64,000 bases of DNA from Gyromitra esculenta (GCA_038503075.1 JBCAML010000002.1:1426001-1490000), one strand, 5' to 3'; positions 36,820 to 49,646 are shown, counted from the stretch's first letter. Notes: generated by a model from the letters alone, not told the origin. Program-made: numbers and translations.

Positions 36820-39800
36820 CTAGTTTCCATCACTTCCCCCTTCCCCGCTAGTAGCATCTTCCCCATTCGAAGATTCTGCATTAATGTCCGGTATGACGAC
36901 GTCGTTTAGGTACCGGATCTACGCAGGGGTACCTGTCATTTAGCCGTCTGCCGAAATAAAATAAAAGCTAAGATACGACATGCAGAGGCCCCCACGGTAC
37001 ATACAATAGAAAAAGAAAGGAAAGGGTAGAAAAACCAAACAACAAAACAGAGAGCTTGAAATCTTCTAAGGAGAATGAAAGACTTACGAATGGTTCCATT
37101 TTCTTAAAAATACTGGCTATCCTCTGTACCGCTTCGTCACTAGTAACTACTTCGTCGGCTAAGCGCTTCCCAAGTGTATAACTTCGAAGCCTCAGCAATT
37201 CGATATCCTTATGATCCTTCGAGTAGTTCTGGCAAGAGAGATCGATTCGGCACGATTGGTCAGCGATGCGCCTATTAACATGCAGAGCGAGGGTGGGGGA
37301 AACATCGTGACAGAGCGGAAAAATGTTAAAACTTCTTCAACGGCTGGCGACGACTCAAGAAGCGGGTAATACGGGCAACCAAACGGCGCGCATACATGAT
37401 AGATCCCTCACCGCAAAAAGCCAAGAGCAAGAAAATAATAATAGCCTAGGCAATAATGCGGGGAGAGCGCTACAACATCTAAAGGTCCAAGGGTACGAAG
37501 AAGGCAGCCAAAAAGGTGTGTGGTTTCCAAACGCAACCAAGTGGTCGATCATTGGGTTTGGAAAGGCAATGAGGAAAAAAAATTCGGAATCAATCTCTCA
37601 AGAACCAGTGACATGAGTGCAGCCGGGAAAGATTCAATCGTCGGAAGATAAATTGGAATGACGAATCGAATGCACCGTAGATCTTTCACAGATCTATACC
37701 AAGGCTTGATCGCACAACCTTCTTTTATCCCCAAAACGGGCCAATGCGGGATGTCTGTGCAGACAGCATAGGAGAAGGAGAAGAAACGTTCGGCGGAATG
37801 TGAAATAAGACATTTTTAAAGAGAAACCCGACATACCTTTGGCGCAGTTTTCAAAGCGTCCTCCTTGTTCCGTTCCCCAAATGCTTTAACGGCTTTTCGC
37901 TCGTCCCCACTCGCTTGGACATCAAAAAACTCACTGGCCAATTCTCCGCCAGCGAGTATGCTTTTAATCTGCTGAGGGTTTTCGTCGATGTTGCGCCGAA
38001 GCAAGCTGAGTGGCTGGGCGCCAGCGTGCCAGAGCCCGCCTCCTGCGGTAATAATGCGTTTTCGGTCAGCTTTTGATCTCTCCGCCGCTAGTCGCTACTT
38101 TATCGAAAGGGCAAGCAAAGAGGACCAATAAACGTGCGGGAAACCCCCCCTCCGAATAACAAAGACAGGGGAAGCAACAACTCGTCTATGAAATGCCTAG
38201 GACCAAAGCTTCAACAGTGCGACGTGGCCACTCACTGGACCCGTTGGCTTCAGACTGATCTGGGAAAACAATAGATCTGGGGGCATGACCCCGGGTAGAC
38301 CCTGAAGATATGGATGAATTGCTTGATTGACCAATTCATAGAAGACCACATAACACGTGAGAATGGGAAGACCAAAGAAAACGAAAGAAATTTTAGTCAA
38401 AAAATAACTATTGCCCGCATTCAAATACGGTCTCCACCGATCCTGGTTAAAGTGAGAATCGGTGAGATCAAGAAACATGGGCAGTCAACTTGGGTGCAAG
38501 TGCCGAAAAAAATAAATAAAAATCGCTCAATAGAGATTAACAGAAAAAACGGCTACCTACCGATAAAACAGTTTCCCGGCTGTATCGACAGGTAATAGCA
38601 CGCGTAGGGACCCTTTTTCCCCGTCCGCGACCTGTATGATGTTAGAAATCTTCCAGTCTACTACTCGTTATCCTTCAACCATCCATGAACATCTGTAGAT
38701 TAACACTTCAATCATTCGGAATGCATGTAATTCGCCATAGCGATTAGGGTATGCTAAATCGAGCTTGAAAAATCGTGAAACATAGCTTGAGGAAATGAGA
38801 TCATTTACCATGCGACAGAGAGGTCTGTCTATTTTCACCGAATAGTTAATAAATAGGGTTCTAACAACTGAAGGGAGCTAAAGCATAGTAAGCAATGGAG
38901 AGAAACAAGCATCGTACAAGCGTGCCTGTAGAGAGAATCGGCGGCTGAAATGCCTTTTAACTAGCAGAGAGGGGTACCTTGTAGGGTGTTCGATCGTTAC
39001 TGAACCGTATGTCTCTATGGATCCGAAAAATCTATTTCGTCACACCATTTTAGATCAGCTTCGATAGATATTATTTAGAGTAGGAAGTATCATAGTTCAC
39101 ATCTTAGGTGGATGTTATTAATGGAGAGTATTAAGCGCCGAGGGATATTGTAGAAAACCAACACAAATACATGTAGGCAAGAAACAGGAAAGAATTTGAA
39201 GGTGTTCGACAGGGTGTAAGGATTTCCATGTCAAGAGCCCCCGGTAAAATTATTGCAATACGTCAAATCTCTAGGTGTTGAAAAGGGGATAGCTTGAAAA
39301 GCAATTGGGAACTAAAGCAATATAGTTTTATGCATGAATGATAGTGCAGAATGAGAAAAAGTAATATCCACGAACAGCAGAAAAAAAGCACAAACACAAA
39401 AAACCCACCAAGTCTTTTAACGGCAAATCGGGAATAGTGTCGTCCACGTTTTCGATAATTGCTTTGCTTGTACTCTCAACGAAAGATTCGAAATCGGATT
39501 TGGCGCTTTTGTATAAACCATCATGCTCTATAGTAATTTTCCTTAATGTTCCAATCCCAAGAAACGTATACTAGCGTTTAAATTTCAGGCATATGGCGGG
39601 TAGGAAGTACCCGAAAATACCACAAGATAAAGGAAATATAGTAATGGATGTAGTTCCTTGCAAAGGGACATAGAAAGAATAGGTCCATACCAGCAAACCA
39701 TGTGCGATCATTATTTTTTGCCAAAGCTGTAAGTTTAAAAACGCCAGTCAGCAATTAGACAACAGTCAGTTGGAGATTCCTATGTGATATTGCATCTGAT

Positions 39801-40131
39801 TGGCTGAGCTATCTAAATACCCTCTTACAATTCAGGTACACCAGCAAACGTGACACGATTCTTCGGATTACGTAGGGGAGTGTTACGGACCCTTCAAAAA
39901 ATCCAAGGTATTTGGGTGGATTTTATGAGCTTCGTACTCGATCCCTCCTGGGCTAGGCTGCTTGATAGGTATGAAAATCTCCCCTGATCTTTTTGATTTC
40001 TTAACACCAGACGAAGAGGCGGCGTTGGTTGAACTTCTCCGTCTCTTTTTCGGCTCCACGTTATCCACTTCAAATGTATCGTTATCAATTCCAGAGATGA
40101 AGGCAGCTGAGTCACTCTCGGATCGACTCTT
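36820..40131 (-). CDS. DUF2461 family protein (5' end unresolved)
   Basis: Complement of join 36820-36918, 37088-37228, 37837-38042, 38561-38631, 38809-38828, 38978-39031, 39409-39527, 39691-39726 and 39891-40131. These give 328 residues in one frame. The order matches DUF2461: a Lys/Arg-rich NLS-like start (EPKKRRRSS, GVKKSKR), then IHPNTLDFLK, KNNDRTWFA, FRIHRDIRFSNDRTPYK, SRTGKKGPYACYYLSIQPGN, GGGLW, KAVKAFG and IELLRLRSYTLGKRL, ending in an acidic tail. The biochemical function is unknown for the family. Introns are 149-608 nt, far longer than in neighbours, and two exons are only 36 and 20 nt. No ATG lies in the open part of the first exon, so at least one further 5' exon exists beyond 40131; I could not identify it. 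The nuclear location is inferred from the basic segment. Confidence 0.85.
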
Positions 40132-43100
40132 TCACTACAAACATTGAGGATGTATTTTGGGGTGATAAAAGGGGGGGAAATGAGATTCGTGAGGATAAAG
40201 AGACGAGGAAAGCGAGGAAAAGAAACGAAGGATTGAAAAAACAAAAGGAAATAAAGGCTCTTCAAGGCCCAGGAGATGAAATCACTGAAAACAGTGTAGG
40301 AGAAATATTTCCAGATACGGGTAGTGCCCCTTTTCAAGAAACCAATGTAAAAAAGAGATTTTCTTAGGACAAATTCATTTTGGAATGCATGTCGTAGTTG
40401 ATGATGCCAAAGAAACACGTATCTTCTCGTCATCCACAGCTAACGAATTGATCAGGCGGTCCGAAATTTTGCAAAGACAGTAGGGTATTGCTGCCAATCG
40501 GTTATACATACTCCAGCACATCCCTAAAACCATCCCTGAAATATTTTTTCTTTTACTTTGAGGGAAGAGTATGTTTGCTTTTAGCCACCTGCTCACCGTG
40601 GGTGAAAGCAAGCCCGTGTCAGGAGATATTACTCGGGTCTTAGGAGTTAAAGTCGCTTAGAACGAGATCCAGACGAGAAGAGGGCTCACAATGTCAAGGT
40701 CAAGGGTAATACTCGGATACCACATGAAGAACCTGAAAATGCATGTGCTAGGTTGGGGTTTCTGGTTGGCTGAATCTGGCTATATCAACTTACTGATTAA
40801 CCAACCTGATATCCTTGTTTTCAGACTCTTCATGATGTATCCGAGTAGGTTCTCCAAGGTGACCTAGACGTGGGTAATAGGTAGGTCTTCTCTACCCTAT
40901 CGAATACCATCCTTGTCTTACCCACACCAAACACCATCTGGGCAGAATATTTGCCAATAGGCACTACCAAAAACATTGCAAATCCAGGAGACGAAAACCC
41001 ATTGGCTTGTAGGGCTATTGGTTAGAGCGGCATGCAGATGAAGTATCGATATAATACTGTTATTGTTATTAGCAGGCTTTATTTAAGATAGTGGTAAGCG
41101 GTGATTTAGCCCTCCGATATACCGTGACCTCTGTGGTGCGGAACTGGATATCTGACTAACTTCAACCCTAGTTTGGAAATCTCTAATACGATGATGAGCG
41201 TATTATAGGGATTTTGAAACCGAATTTGTTAAAAAATTAGTCTTTAGAACATACCCGCGGAGCGGATCCATAAGATTGCCCAAACAGGAAGATCCTTGGG
41301 TCAAAACTCTTAGGGCACTACCTCAAAAATATTGTGTGAAAAAATGGTTTTTTAGAAGCCAATTTATATGTAGGGACAGCATCGATATCAGAGATGTCGA
41401 TGCGATGAGGGAGAAAAGAGCGGGCCGTTGAACCCTGCGATTCCTGCCCCTGCGTTTTAACCATGGTGTCTAATTTGGCCTCGGCTATGGGACTATATTT
41501 TCGATCAAGCATTTTAAAATATTACCTGGCTTCAAAATACGAGCTAATCTAAGGGCAAATCGACTGCCTTGCTGCTGGTGAACGCATCGCGCGGCTAGCT
41601 AAAGAATTTGAATTACTCAACTCTTCTTGGTTTAGGCTACTCGTGTCAAAGCTTGTGAAAATGAGTTCTTGATTCCGTGAATGTAAAGTGCTGGACCACT
41701 TCTCTCCATGAACTTTCGTATTGTAGGCAGGGCAGTATGCACTTCTACCGAAGGGAAATCTTATACATGCTGCAGGCTGCTTACGAAAATAGGTTTTGGA
41801 AAGGTGCTCCAACTAAACTTATCTGGCTGGAAGGAATTTCCGCCTTTTCGCCCGAACCCTCAAAGTGTATGTACAACATATAAGTAAACCAGACACCCTC
41901 AGGCTTTTAAGATCTTGTGAGCACTTCTTCTGGCCAATAAAATTTACTCGCCCATGCGTAGACCTGCTTTTGTTCCTCACTGCAGCTTATCTTTGGGTTG
42001 AGGAGAATCCTGGCTGGTTGGTGCCGCGCCGGTTTTAGAGTGCGACACCAATTCACCAGCAAGGAATAACATTGCTGCAGAATGTGGAGCGAATCCAGTG
42101 GCTACGGGACGGCCCGCAAGACCCCGGCCAATGGATAGCCCTGCGGATCATCCCGGCGGGATTTAGATCGGCTATTTAGTCAGGGTCCGGCTTTCCTTTC
42201 AGAGAAGCTGCAGACAGTTTTCTTCCAACGGCACGTCACACACAACCTGAACTCTGACCAGCGACCGGGTGAGGCTTACAGCCTTATATCCTCGACCAGG
42301 GGTGCGGGGATTGAAGAGGTCCTACACAGCTCGTATGACAGTTTCATGGAACGGATTGCCCCACCAGAGCAAATATGCAGTGCGCTGCTGTAATATCACT
42401 GAGAGAATATGGGTTCTCTGGGTAGACACATGCAGGTTCTACGCGCTAGAACCGCTCAGGTGGTTCACGACTGTAGTTGGTCTTGACAGCTGCCCCTGAA
42501 TGGGGATTTCTGAGACAATTCGGCGCAGCCTGATGACCAGTTCTCGGAGGGTTAGAACTTGTTGGGGTGGGATCTGGTTCAAGTGAGTTGACGATGGTCT
42601 CTTGAGCTCGAGGTGTGTGCTACACAAAAAGCATGTATTATCACTCGATTCATACAAATCGTGCTTCGAACGAGAGTTATGTTGTGGGTAAATAGACCTA
42701 TGGTGAAGACCTAGGCTTGGGACTCTTGTGCCACCTAGTTTGTCTCATTTCTGTGAGGCAAACTATAATACATAACTTACACTTAACCCAAGGGAGTTTC
42801 CGCTCTAATCTACACGTAGTTAAAGTACTTTTTACCTTGGATACATTTATGACTGGAGTACATAGCTTTTGCTAGTAATGTATGCGATATTTCTCCCAAA
42901 AACTTCTCTCTTGGTCCCTCGCTCTTACGAATTAGTTATCATATTTTTAGAGTCCTGATGAAATATCGAGTGATATTATGTGATATAAGTCACTAGTCAT
43001 CTTTAGTATATTTGAGTGGAGATTTTTGCGGTTTGGAATTTAAGCTTAGGAGTTTGTAATTGGGTACGGTGAGATTTTCAGGGGGTTGAAATGGAAATCT

Positions 43101-44439
43101 AGGATGGTTGCGGAATTTCTGGTTTCTAAAATTTCTAGCATACGTAGCGCTGCTTCGTCCAGATAAATCGCTGTAGATAGATAGATAAGATAGATTAATC
43201 ATACAGATAAATCGCTGTAGCATTGTATAAGAGTAATTAGGAACAATCTACTATGCGCTCAGAAACTGCAATAAGTCAGGTAAAAGAAGCACTTGTCAAT
43301 TTTGACCTGCAGAGTTAGCGGGTCATGTTTTATCTCTCAACGCTACTATAGCTAGATAATCTTAAACTTGAATCGAGTGGTAGGTACGTTTGATGAAGAA
43401 TAAACATCGTGGTATCGCTTTGATGGCCCTTCTATGTAAGCTACATGTGGTTACTGGTATTCCATCGAAACGACTTCTACAAGTACATGTGCATTATATT
43501 TTTACACGCAATCTTAGTTTAGCTAGCGAAACAGATAGTTTTGAGATGGTTATTTCAGGCCAAGTAGCGGTTTAAACAAAGCTCTTCAAGCCTTTGTTGC
43601 TCTGTGGCCCGATCCATTGTATATTATAACCCGGGGACCAAAATAGAGGGGCCGAAAGCCTGGTACTAAATCATTAACTTTAATGGCGAGGATTTTACAT
43701 AGTACTAGTTCCCACTTGTATTGATGGGGTGGCGTCGTCGCACCGTTAAAATAAGTGAAGAGGATCCACCTTCGAGCTCCGTATACGAATGTGGCCTGAA
43801 CATGGTGTTTACACTAAATAAATATGTGTAAATTTTGATCTGCAGAGTGGTTTATGGTTTTGATCATAGAGGGATGGAGATTAGTTCTCTCTATTACGAA
43901 TGAATCAATCGACTCCTACATGATAGTTTTGTGAGAATTTTCTCTACTCGAGGCTAACCCGAGGGCTGGATGCGTAAATGAATTATCATCATCATCATCT
44001 CTGCTCGGGGTGGTAGTTATAATGTAGCGGTCGGTTAACTGCCTATCAACCTGCAACAGCTTGATCGATGCTATTAAATCTTTAATACTACTAATCGAGC
44101 ACATGGGCTTCAAACTTTACTCACGATAGTTGTTATGGAAACATCATGCGCGACCACTCGGTGGGATAGTTTTCACTTGAGGCTGACAATCGTAGTAGGG
44201 ATTCGGAGGCTTGATAAAGAGAGATGTGCCTCGCTAGAAGTGGCCTACGGAGGGTTGAAGGGTGCGACTGGTTGTATTGTTCGATTTTGTATTGAAGGTT
44301 GTCATCGGGGTAACCAGGCCTTCTGCAGCCCTTCTCCTCTGTCTTCGTGTAAAAACATGCTTAATAGAGTATTTGGATCCCCTACTCTCGGGCTTAACTT
44401 ACTGTAATGATCTGATTCGGGCAAAAATAAAACATAACT
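40132..44439. other. gene-poor sequence
   Basis: The missing first exon of the DUF2461 gene probably lies in the first part. Two minus-strand frames (41812-41549 and 41512-41318) have protein-like stretches but no recognisable domain or confident splicing. A direct repeat AGATAAATCGCTGTAG occurs twice near 43160-43220. Confidence 0.35.
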
Positions 44440-44522
44440 CGACCGCGGGAGGACTCGAACCCCCAGTCTTTGGTGCTCTTCAGTGCCGAAAACCAACGCC
44501 TTAACCATTAGGCCACGCAGCC
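44440..44522 (-). tRNA. tRNA-Arg (anticodon UCG) with 10-nt intron
   Basis: Folded by hand on the minus strand. The acceptor stem GGCTGCG (44522-44516) pairs with CGCGGTC (44447-44441) through G-C and G-U pairs, with discriminator G. The D arm is GCCTAATGGTTAAGGC. Anticodon stem TTGGT/ACCAA encloses TTTCGG, a 10-nt insertion (44485-44476) and C38. The T arm is GGGGG-TTCGAGT-CCTCC. The insertion sits at the canonical intron site between positions 37 and 38, and removing it leaves a 73-nt tRNA. The GGCCTAATGG..AAGGCG core is typical of eukaryotic tRNA-Arg. Anticodon at 44489-44487. The A box and B box needed for Pol III are present in the D and T arms. Confidence 0.9.
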
Positions 44523-46849
44523 AGATATCTGTACGACTCTTTAATATTTTATGTTTCGTAAATTTGTTTGCTTGCCAGCTGAAAAACAGTGATGGGCCCA
44601 ATTTTGGATGTATATTGGTGACGGTCAGGGAAAACCCCGTAGCGCGGTTGTAGCCAGCTTCGTGAAAGCCTCATCCAAAGTTGATCAGCAGCAAATAATA
44701 TAGTTGAGTAAATAGAAAAAAAAAGATTTAGCTCTGTCTATGAATGAGATACGTTTCTAGGAACTTATTAAACCGATTTTTGACTGTCTTGGCGAAAATT
44801 TTGTGTGTTCATGACTTAACTAAAATACAACTACCCCACCCCACTACCCCACCACTCTTGATCCCACTCCACCACCAACATTCCATCACTACCTCACCGC
44901 CAATACAACATCTTTGGTGTCTAATTCTGTAGAATTAGATGATGAACTGTTGATTGCTGTGATTTTGGGATGTCTTTTGGTGGGCGGCATTAGTGAAATC
45001 GCTTAGCTTTGTCCGTCGTGGCAAGTTTTTTTTTACTACCAAAGAAAGATATTAAATGCTTTTGATATTGAAGGCAACGGTCGCAACCCACATCAAATTC
45101 TCTAAAGCCTCACTAAATGCACCTCTATATTATAAGCTTAAAAAAAAAAAAAAGAGATTCTTTTCATTTCCACCCCCCCAAACAACAATAAACTTCCCAC
45201 ATCCCCTGATAAATTAATTCTACACTATACAGAATATTCTCTATCCTATATAATACTAATTTAATTAATTCATCTACATTGATGTTATTGTTGCGCTACG
45301 GGGTTTTTGTTGATCGTCACTCATATACATGTAGTTATTTGCACCGAGTAAGAAGGAAATTTCAGGTGGCTAGAGCCGCTTATGAACTCAAAAACACGTT
45401 GCATGAGCTATGAAAGGGTGTATGCAGATGCAAATAAGATGGGACGCTTCTGTAGTTTTACAAGGCTGCTTAACGCTAAAACGGATATACTCCGAAGTAT
45501 CTTATACCGCCCAAGGCAATAAGAAGGCTTTCCCGCGGCCTCTTGAGGAGACTGAAGTAGCCGTTATCACATTTCGCACAGCTGGCGTGAGACGGTAGCG
45601 GAATTCGCGCAAGGCGGACCCTACAAAGCTTGATCGTTTTCTACCGCCTCAGCAAAAACAATTCTGTCTAGGTGGCATTGGAGGAAATCGTTTTTCAAAA
45701 AGTTTTCTAGAATCAAATTCCCCTGGTGTTTTGAACCTTTACTTTTGAAATATTAGGTTCAGATTAAACCTTTTGAGGAAGATATAGTGATATTTGAGTT
45801 GCTTTTCAGTAGATTTGGTTTGAGGGTGGGATCTGAATGTAGTAAGAATATCTTATCTGTATGCTGATTACAAAAACTTTGATGTCGCTTGGCGGGCGGT
45901 TGAAATTGTCTCGCCCTAGCTGGCCTCTCGATTGTGCCGCCTTGAGTTGGAACTATCTCACCTCGCGGATCGCACCAAGTACTTGGCCACAAACGTTTCC
46001 TACTATTGGTGGTCGCAAGGTCTAAATGTATGCGATAAAAGGTGCACGCTGCGCATGTGTGGCGGTGGTTTGGTGCTGCGTTCTTGTTGTGCATTATCAA
46101 TGCACTGTTATTACGTACATGTGTGCGAGTAAGGCACAGAAGATGCCTCTCGATGAAACAAGCTCAGTTAGCATAGTGGGACCATCTGTACTGATCAAGA
46201 CTGGATGGCTTAAGCCGTGGAGCACATATATGCACACGTTTAAAGGGGTTTCGGGATGAGAGTTCCGATGAGCAGCCCCACTGAGCTAGGTTTTGGTGTT
46301 TCTCAGTGTATTCCAGTATTGGTGACCGCTTTAAAGAATAACTGGGTGCGGAAGAGTTCTGCTGTGGGTACCTATCTTGGAACACAGAGTAGACTCATTT
46401 TGTGAATCGGGAGGACTGTATGCAGAATAGCTATGAGAAGGGCAGGGGCTTAATTAAGTTAATACTAGATTTTGGTACGTATGTATATTTTGGTTATATT
46501 TACTTATCTCTGGTGGCACGAACCTCTTGGGCACACGGTTTTCTCTTCGAGAACTTCGGTTTTTGTTGCCGTTTATTCTAGAATGAGATATGCGGTTGGT
46601 GGCGGACAATAATCACTATAAAATTTTTTGGCCTTGTGTACTTTTCTCGCAATGTTGTTATCTACCCTGTAAGGGGATAAACGGTTTGCGGCAGACCATA
46701 TAGTACAATTATCGTGACAATGTTTTATTTTGCTTAGAGTGACGGCTCTACTACGGGAGGGGATGCGTCAATCTACACGTTACCCATATAACTGAAATGG
46801 CAAAAGGCACAAAATGATTCATTTCCAAGGGGTGTTTGTCGTAAATGCA
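44523..46849. other. gene-poor sequence
   Basis: No supported gene. Simple-sequence CCCCACC-type tract near 44830-44880, A-rich run at 45140, and a TACATGTA octamer at 45326. Confidence 0.4.
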
Positions 46850-47345
46850 TCATCTGATTCATTTACTGATGCTTTTACTGATGCTTTTACTCTGGTATCA
46901 GGGTAAAGGGATCAGTAAATGCATTGGTAAAAGCATCAACGGATGTGTGGGGAAAGTTGTCGGGGGGAAGGCATCAGTGAAGGCATCAGTAAATGCATCA
47001 GGAGTGTAAAAATTTCCCGAAAAGCTAGGTTAAACAGACTGTCCATTGAATTAATATATCTGAGCAGGCAGCTCATGTGATAAAAGCTCTGTCCTGATGA
47101 TAGGATATATACTAGGTGTACTAGTATAGGAGGCTTAGAGTTCAACTCTTCAGTTAGTCTAATTTTTAATGACTTTTTTTTCTCAAATTTTAGTGTGGGA
47201 AGAGGCATAGGGAAGGACACGTAAAAGGGAAGGACACGTAAAAGGGAAGGACACGTAAAAGGGATGGAAAAGTATATTTTTTCCCTAACTACGCTTTTAC
47301 TGATTCATTTACTGATCCATTTCCTGTTGCCTTTCCCACACAAAT
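46850..47345. repeat. internally repetitive region
   Basis: Dense variants of GATGCTTTTACT, GCATCAGTAAATGCATCAG and TGATTCATTTACTGAT occur in both orientations around 46850-47000 and again at about 47290-47330. They bracket the minisatellite at 47213-47263. The inverted arrangement suggests an unrecognised repeat unit of about 0.5 kb rather than a gene. Confidence 0.5.
47213..47263. repeat. 17-bp minisatellite, three units
   Basis: Three perfect tandem copies of AAGGACACGTAAAAGGG. Confidence 0.9.
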
Positions 47346-47924
47346 ACCTTGCAGGGGAATTGATACATTTCCCGATACGTTTCCCATCGCTGTAGAGCGG
47401 ACAGACAAGGGAAGGGCTTTTGTTCACGCCATAACTTTAGCTGTGCGCGATATTCCTGCACCCAGAAATCGGTAGAACCACGGTCTAAAGGAAATTGCTC
47501 ATCTTTAGTAGTCATTCAACCTAGTTTTCCGTTAGCAACCATTGATTATCTTCCTTCATATCACCATAAAGAGTATTAGCTAAATTTATCCCTCGTGTGC
47601 TGTAGTGCGTAATCTGTGCTGGGCGTGCCGGCCTTCTCCCTTCCGTGGCCGTCTCCCCTTCATGAGCTGCGTGCCATGGCTCCGCCTTCTCGAGTTATTA
47701 CTTCCAGGAATGACCTATATCGATACAGGGAATCCACAGAATGATGCTAAGTCCAATTGGGTCTGGTTTGATGGTATTGAGATAATGATACTGTGCTTAT
47801 CAGGGGGGGAGTTGGAGTAATTATATAACGTTGGCGTCTATATGCGCTAAATGTGTAGTGATATTGAAACTTGGGACTAGAGGGATGCTGCAAAGGACGG
47901 CGTAGTATTAGCTCCCTGCCGTAA

Positions 47925-48153
47925 GGAAAACCGGAGATGCGAAAGAGAGGAGGAGACAGAAGAAGTTAGAGAACTAGGATAGGGGGGTTTGGAGATCTTG
48001 AGAAATGAAATTGCAGACTGGAAATAGAGACGGAGGAAGAAGGAAGACTGAGAGTAAAATGTAAATTTAAGATTGAGTGGAAGTGTGCGGGGTGGCATTA
48101 TTTTTTCCTTTTTGTTTTAGGATGCGTAAATGAAATTTACTTACTTACTTACT
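47925..48153 (+). mobile_element. retroposon-like insertion with 14-bp target duplications
   Basis: A 229-bp segment is bracketed by the identical 14-mer GCTCCCTGCCGTAA (47911-47924 and 48154-48167). Its 3' end is a simple TTAC tail (four units at about 48137-48152) directly before the second 14-mer. Long target duplications plus a short simple-repeat tail are the marks of target-primed reverse transcription, as in SINEs and truncated LINE copies. I see no Pol III boxes or reverse transcriptase frame, so the family is unknown. A chance direct repeat is possible but unlikely at 14 bp. Confidence 0.6.
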
Positions 48154-48846
48154 GCTCCCTGCCGTAATGATGCTCATAGTTAATCACTCGGTAAGTGCAG
48201 CCAAATCCACGCGAACATTTTTAGTGGTATATCGAATTGAAGGAGTCCATGTATACTGTATATACGAGATTGACTTTCGCTGAATCGCTCTTTGGGCTAT
48301 CCAGAGCAAGATGTGGTAAGTCATCCTTATAGAAATGTCTGCGGACGGGTTCAGGAAGCTTGAGATTTCGCGGGTAGAGGTACAGCGAACGATCCTTGCC
48401 CCCTCTAGACACTTGTGCATGTCTGATTGTTTTTGGACTATATGAGTTCTCATGGTCGGACGTCTGGCCATCACTGGGTGAAAATTAAAGCGCATAGTAT
48501 AGGTGTGTCGTGAGTATGAAGACACAGCATATCACTCGGTCAGATCTGCCTCGTGGTATTATTTTGTACTTGTCCTCACACTATGGCCCGTGCATGGGAA
48601 AGATAAAAATATATTCTCTCATTGGACAAAATTTATGCTTAAAAAAAAAAAGGGGTGTCCCATTTAACTCAAATGTTTCTGATGCCATAAACCCTAACCC
48701 TGACATGACTAAGTGAGTGAATGATTACGAGAAGACGAGAGTGAGAGGCATAGAGTAAGATAAGGTCATGGTATATATCATTGATGCAATTTTTTGGCCT
48801 GTGATTATCTTCGTGGAGAATCCAGTGCTAGTACCGTATTCTCATC

Positions 48847-49646
48847 CTAGTCCTTTTCTGTGTTTCCTCCCCGTGCTGATCTGAGTGTTTCCACTGGATG
48901 CGAATCCAGCTCGGCGGGGCCAGAATATGAAATTGGTTCGAAGTGGAGTGAGGGTAGTGGTGTAGGTTCACTGCTCCTGTAGCGTCGGGATGTTGATGAT
49001 TGTGTGTGGGACCTTGAGCCAATCGAGGACTCGAGCTGGCTTGGGCTGTCCTTTTCCCCTGGAGTCGGATCGTTGAGTGTATGGTGAAGCGAAGAAAGGA
49101 AAGCCAACGAGAACACTGAGATTCTGTATGGCGGGTTAGCTCATTGGTCTAGATGAGCGAACTAAAGCTGTTAAATGGTAAAAACAAACGCTACAGCGCC
49201 AGATAAAATAGCCCTGATTTTCAACATTGGTGGTTTGGAGTCCGTTGGCGAATAAAGTTTGGTATTGGGCTCTTCAAATATCTGCGCTACCGTTGAAAGG
49301 GTCCATGCTACCCCGAGGAATAAGGTCGTGATCGTAAACATGGAGCAGCATGGTACCTTTTGAAGGGGTAGGGTATTGAATAGAGTGATCGAAAGTGTGA
49401 TATAGATAATAGAAACAATCGATAGGGTGAGTGTGTAATAAGGTATCCTAGAAGTAACGATTAGCTTGATTTTAGGGAAGATAGAGGTGGGGAAGGGAGG
49501 GGAGCGAACCAATGAATCTTGACACTTTCCCTGACTCCTCTGGCGATTGTTGAAGCAGCATAAGAGAAAACCACAGCCGTGAGAAGCCCGGTGAAGATGA
49601 GGAGCACAAAAAGGGGATGCTTTCGGGATTTCCAAGGACGCTCCAT
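48847..49646 (-). CDS. four-span membrane protein, MARVEL-like
   Basis: Complement of join 48847-49123, 49190-49447 and 49510-49646; 223 residues, introns of 66 nt (with GCTAACC branch) and 62 nt. The protein begins MERPWKSRKHPLF. It has four hydrophobic helices: LFVLLIFTGLLTAVVFSYAA (about 12-31), YYTLTLSIVSIIYITLSITL, MFTITTLFLGVAWTLSTVAQ, and AILSGAVA joined across intron 2 to ISVFSLAFLSSL. A cytosolic Ser/Pro/Glu-rich tail follows. Size, four spans and short loops match fungal MARVEL-domain proteins, but this is topology-based. Both donors are non-consensus (GTTCGC, GTTTGT). They are chosen because only they preserve frame and rebuild helix 4. Confidence 0.68.

Noticed and set aside
37323..37616. 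97-codon plus-strand frame inside a DUF2461 intron
   Set aside because: Gln/Asn-rich with no domain and no promoter or splice context; possible nested gene but unsupported.
38197..38478. 93-codon minus-strand frame first taken as a DUF2461 exon
   Set aside because: The family motifs flow directly from the exon ending at 38561 (CFIG) to that starting at 38042 (GGLW) in phase, so this lies in a 518-nt intron.
47080..47160. Cloverleaf-like stretch resembling a tRNA
   Set aside because: No pairing acceptor stem and an incomplete T arm; not supportable as a tRNA.
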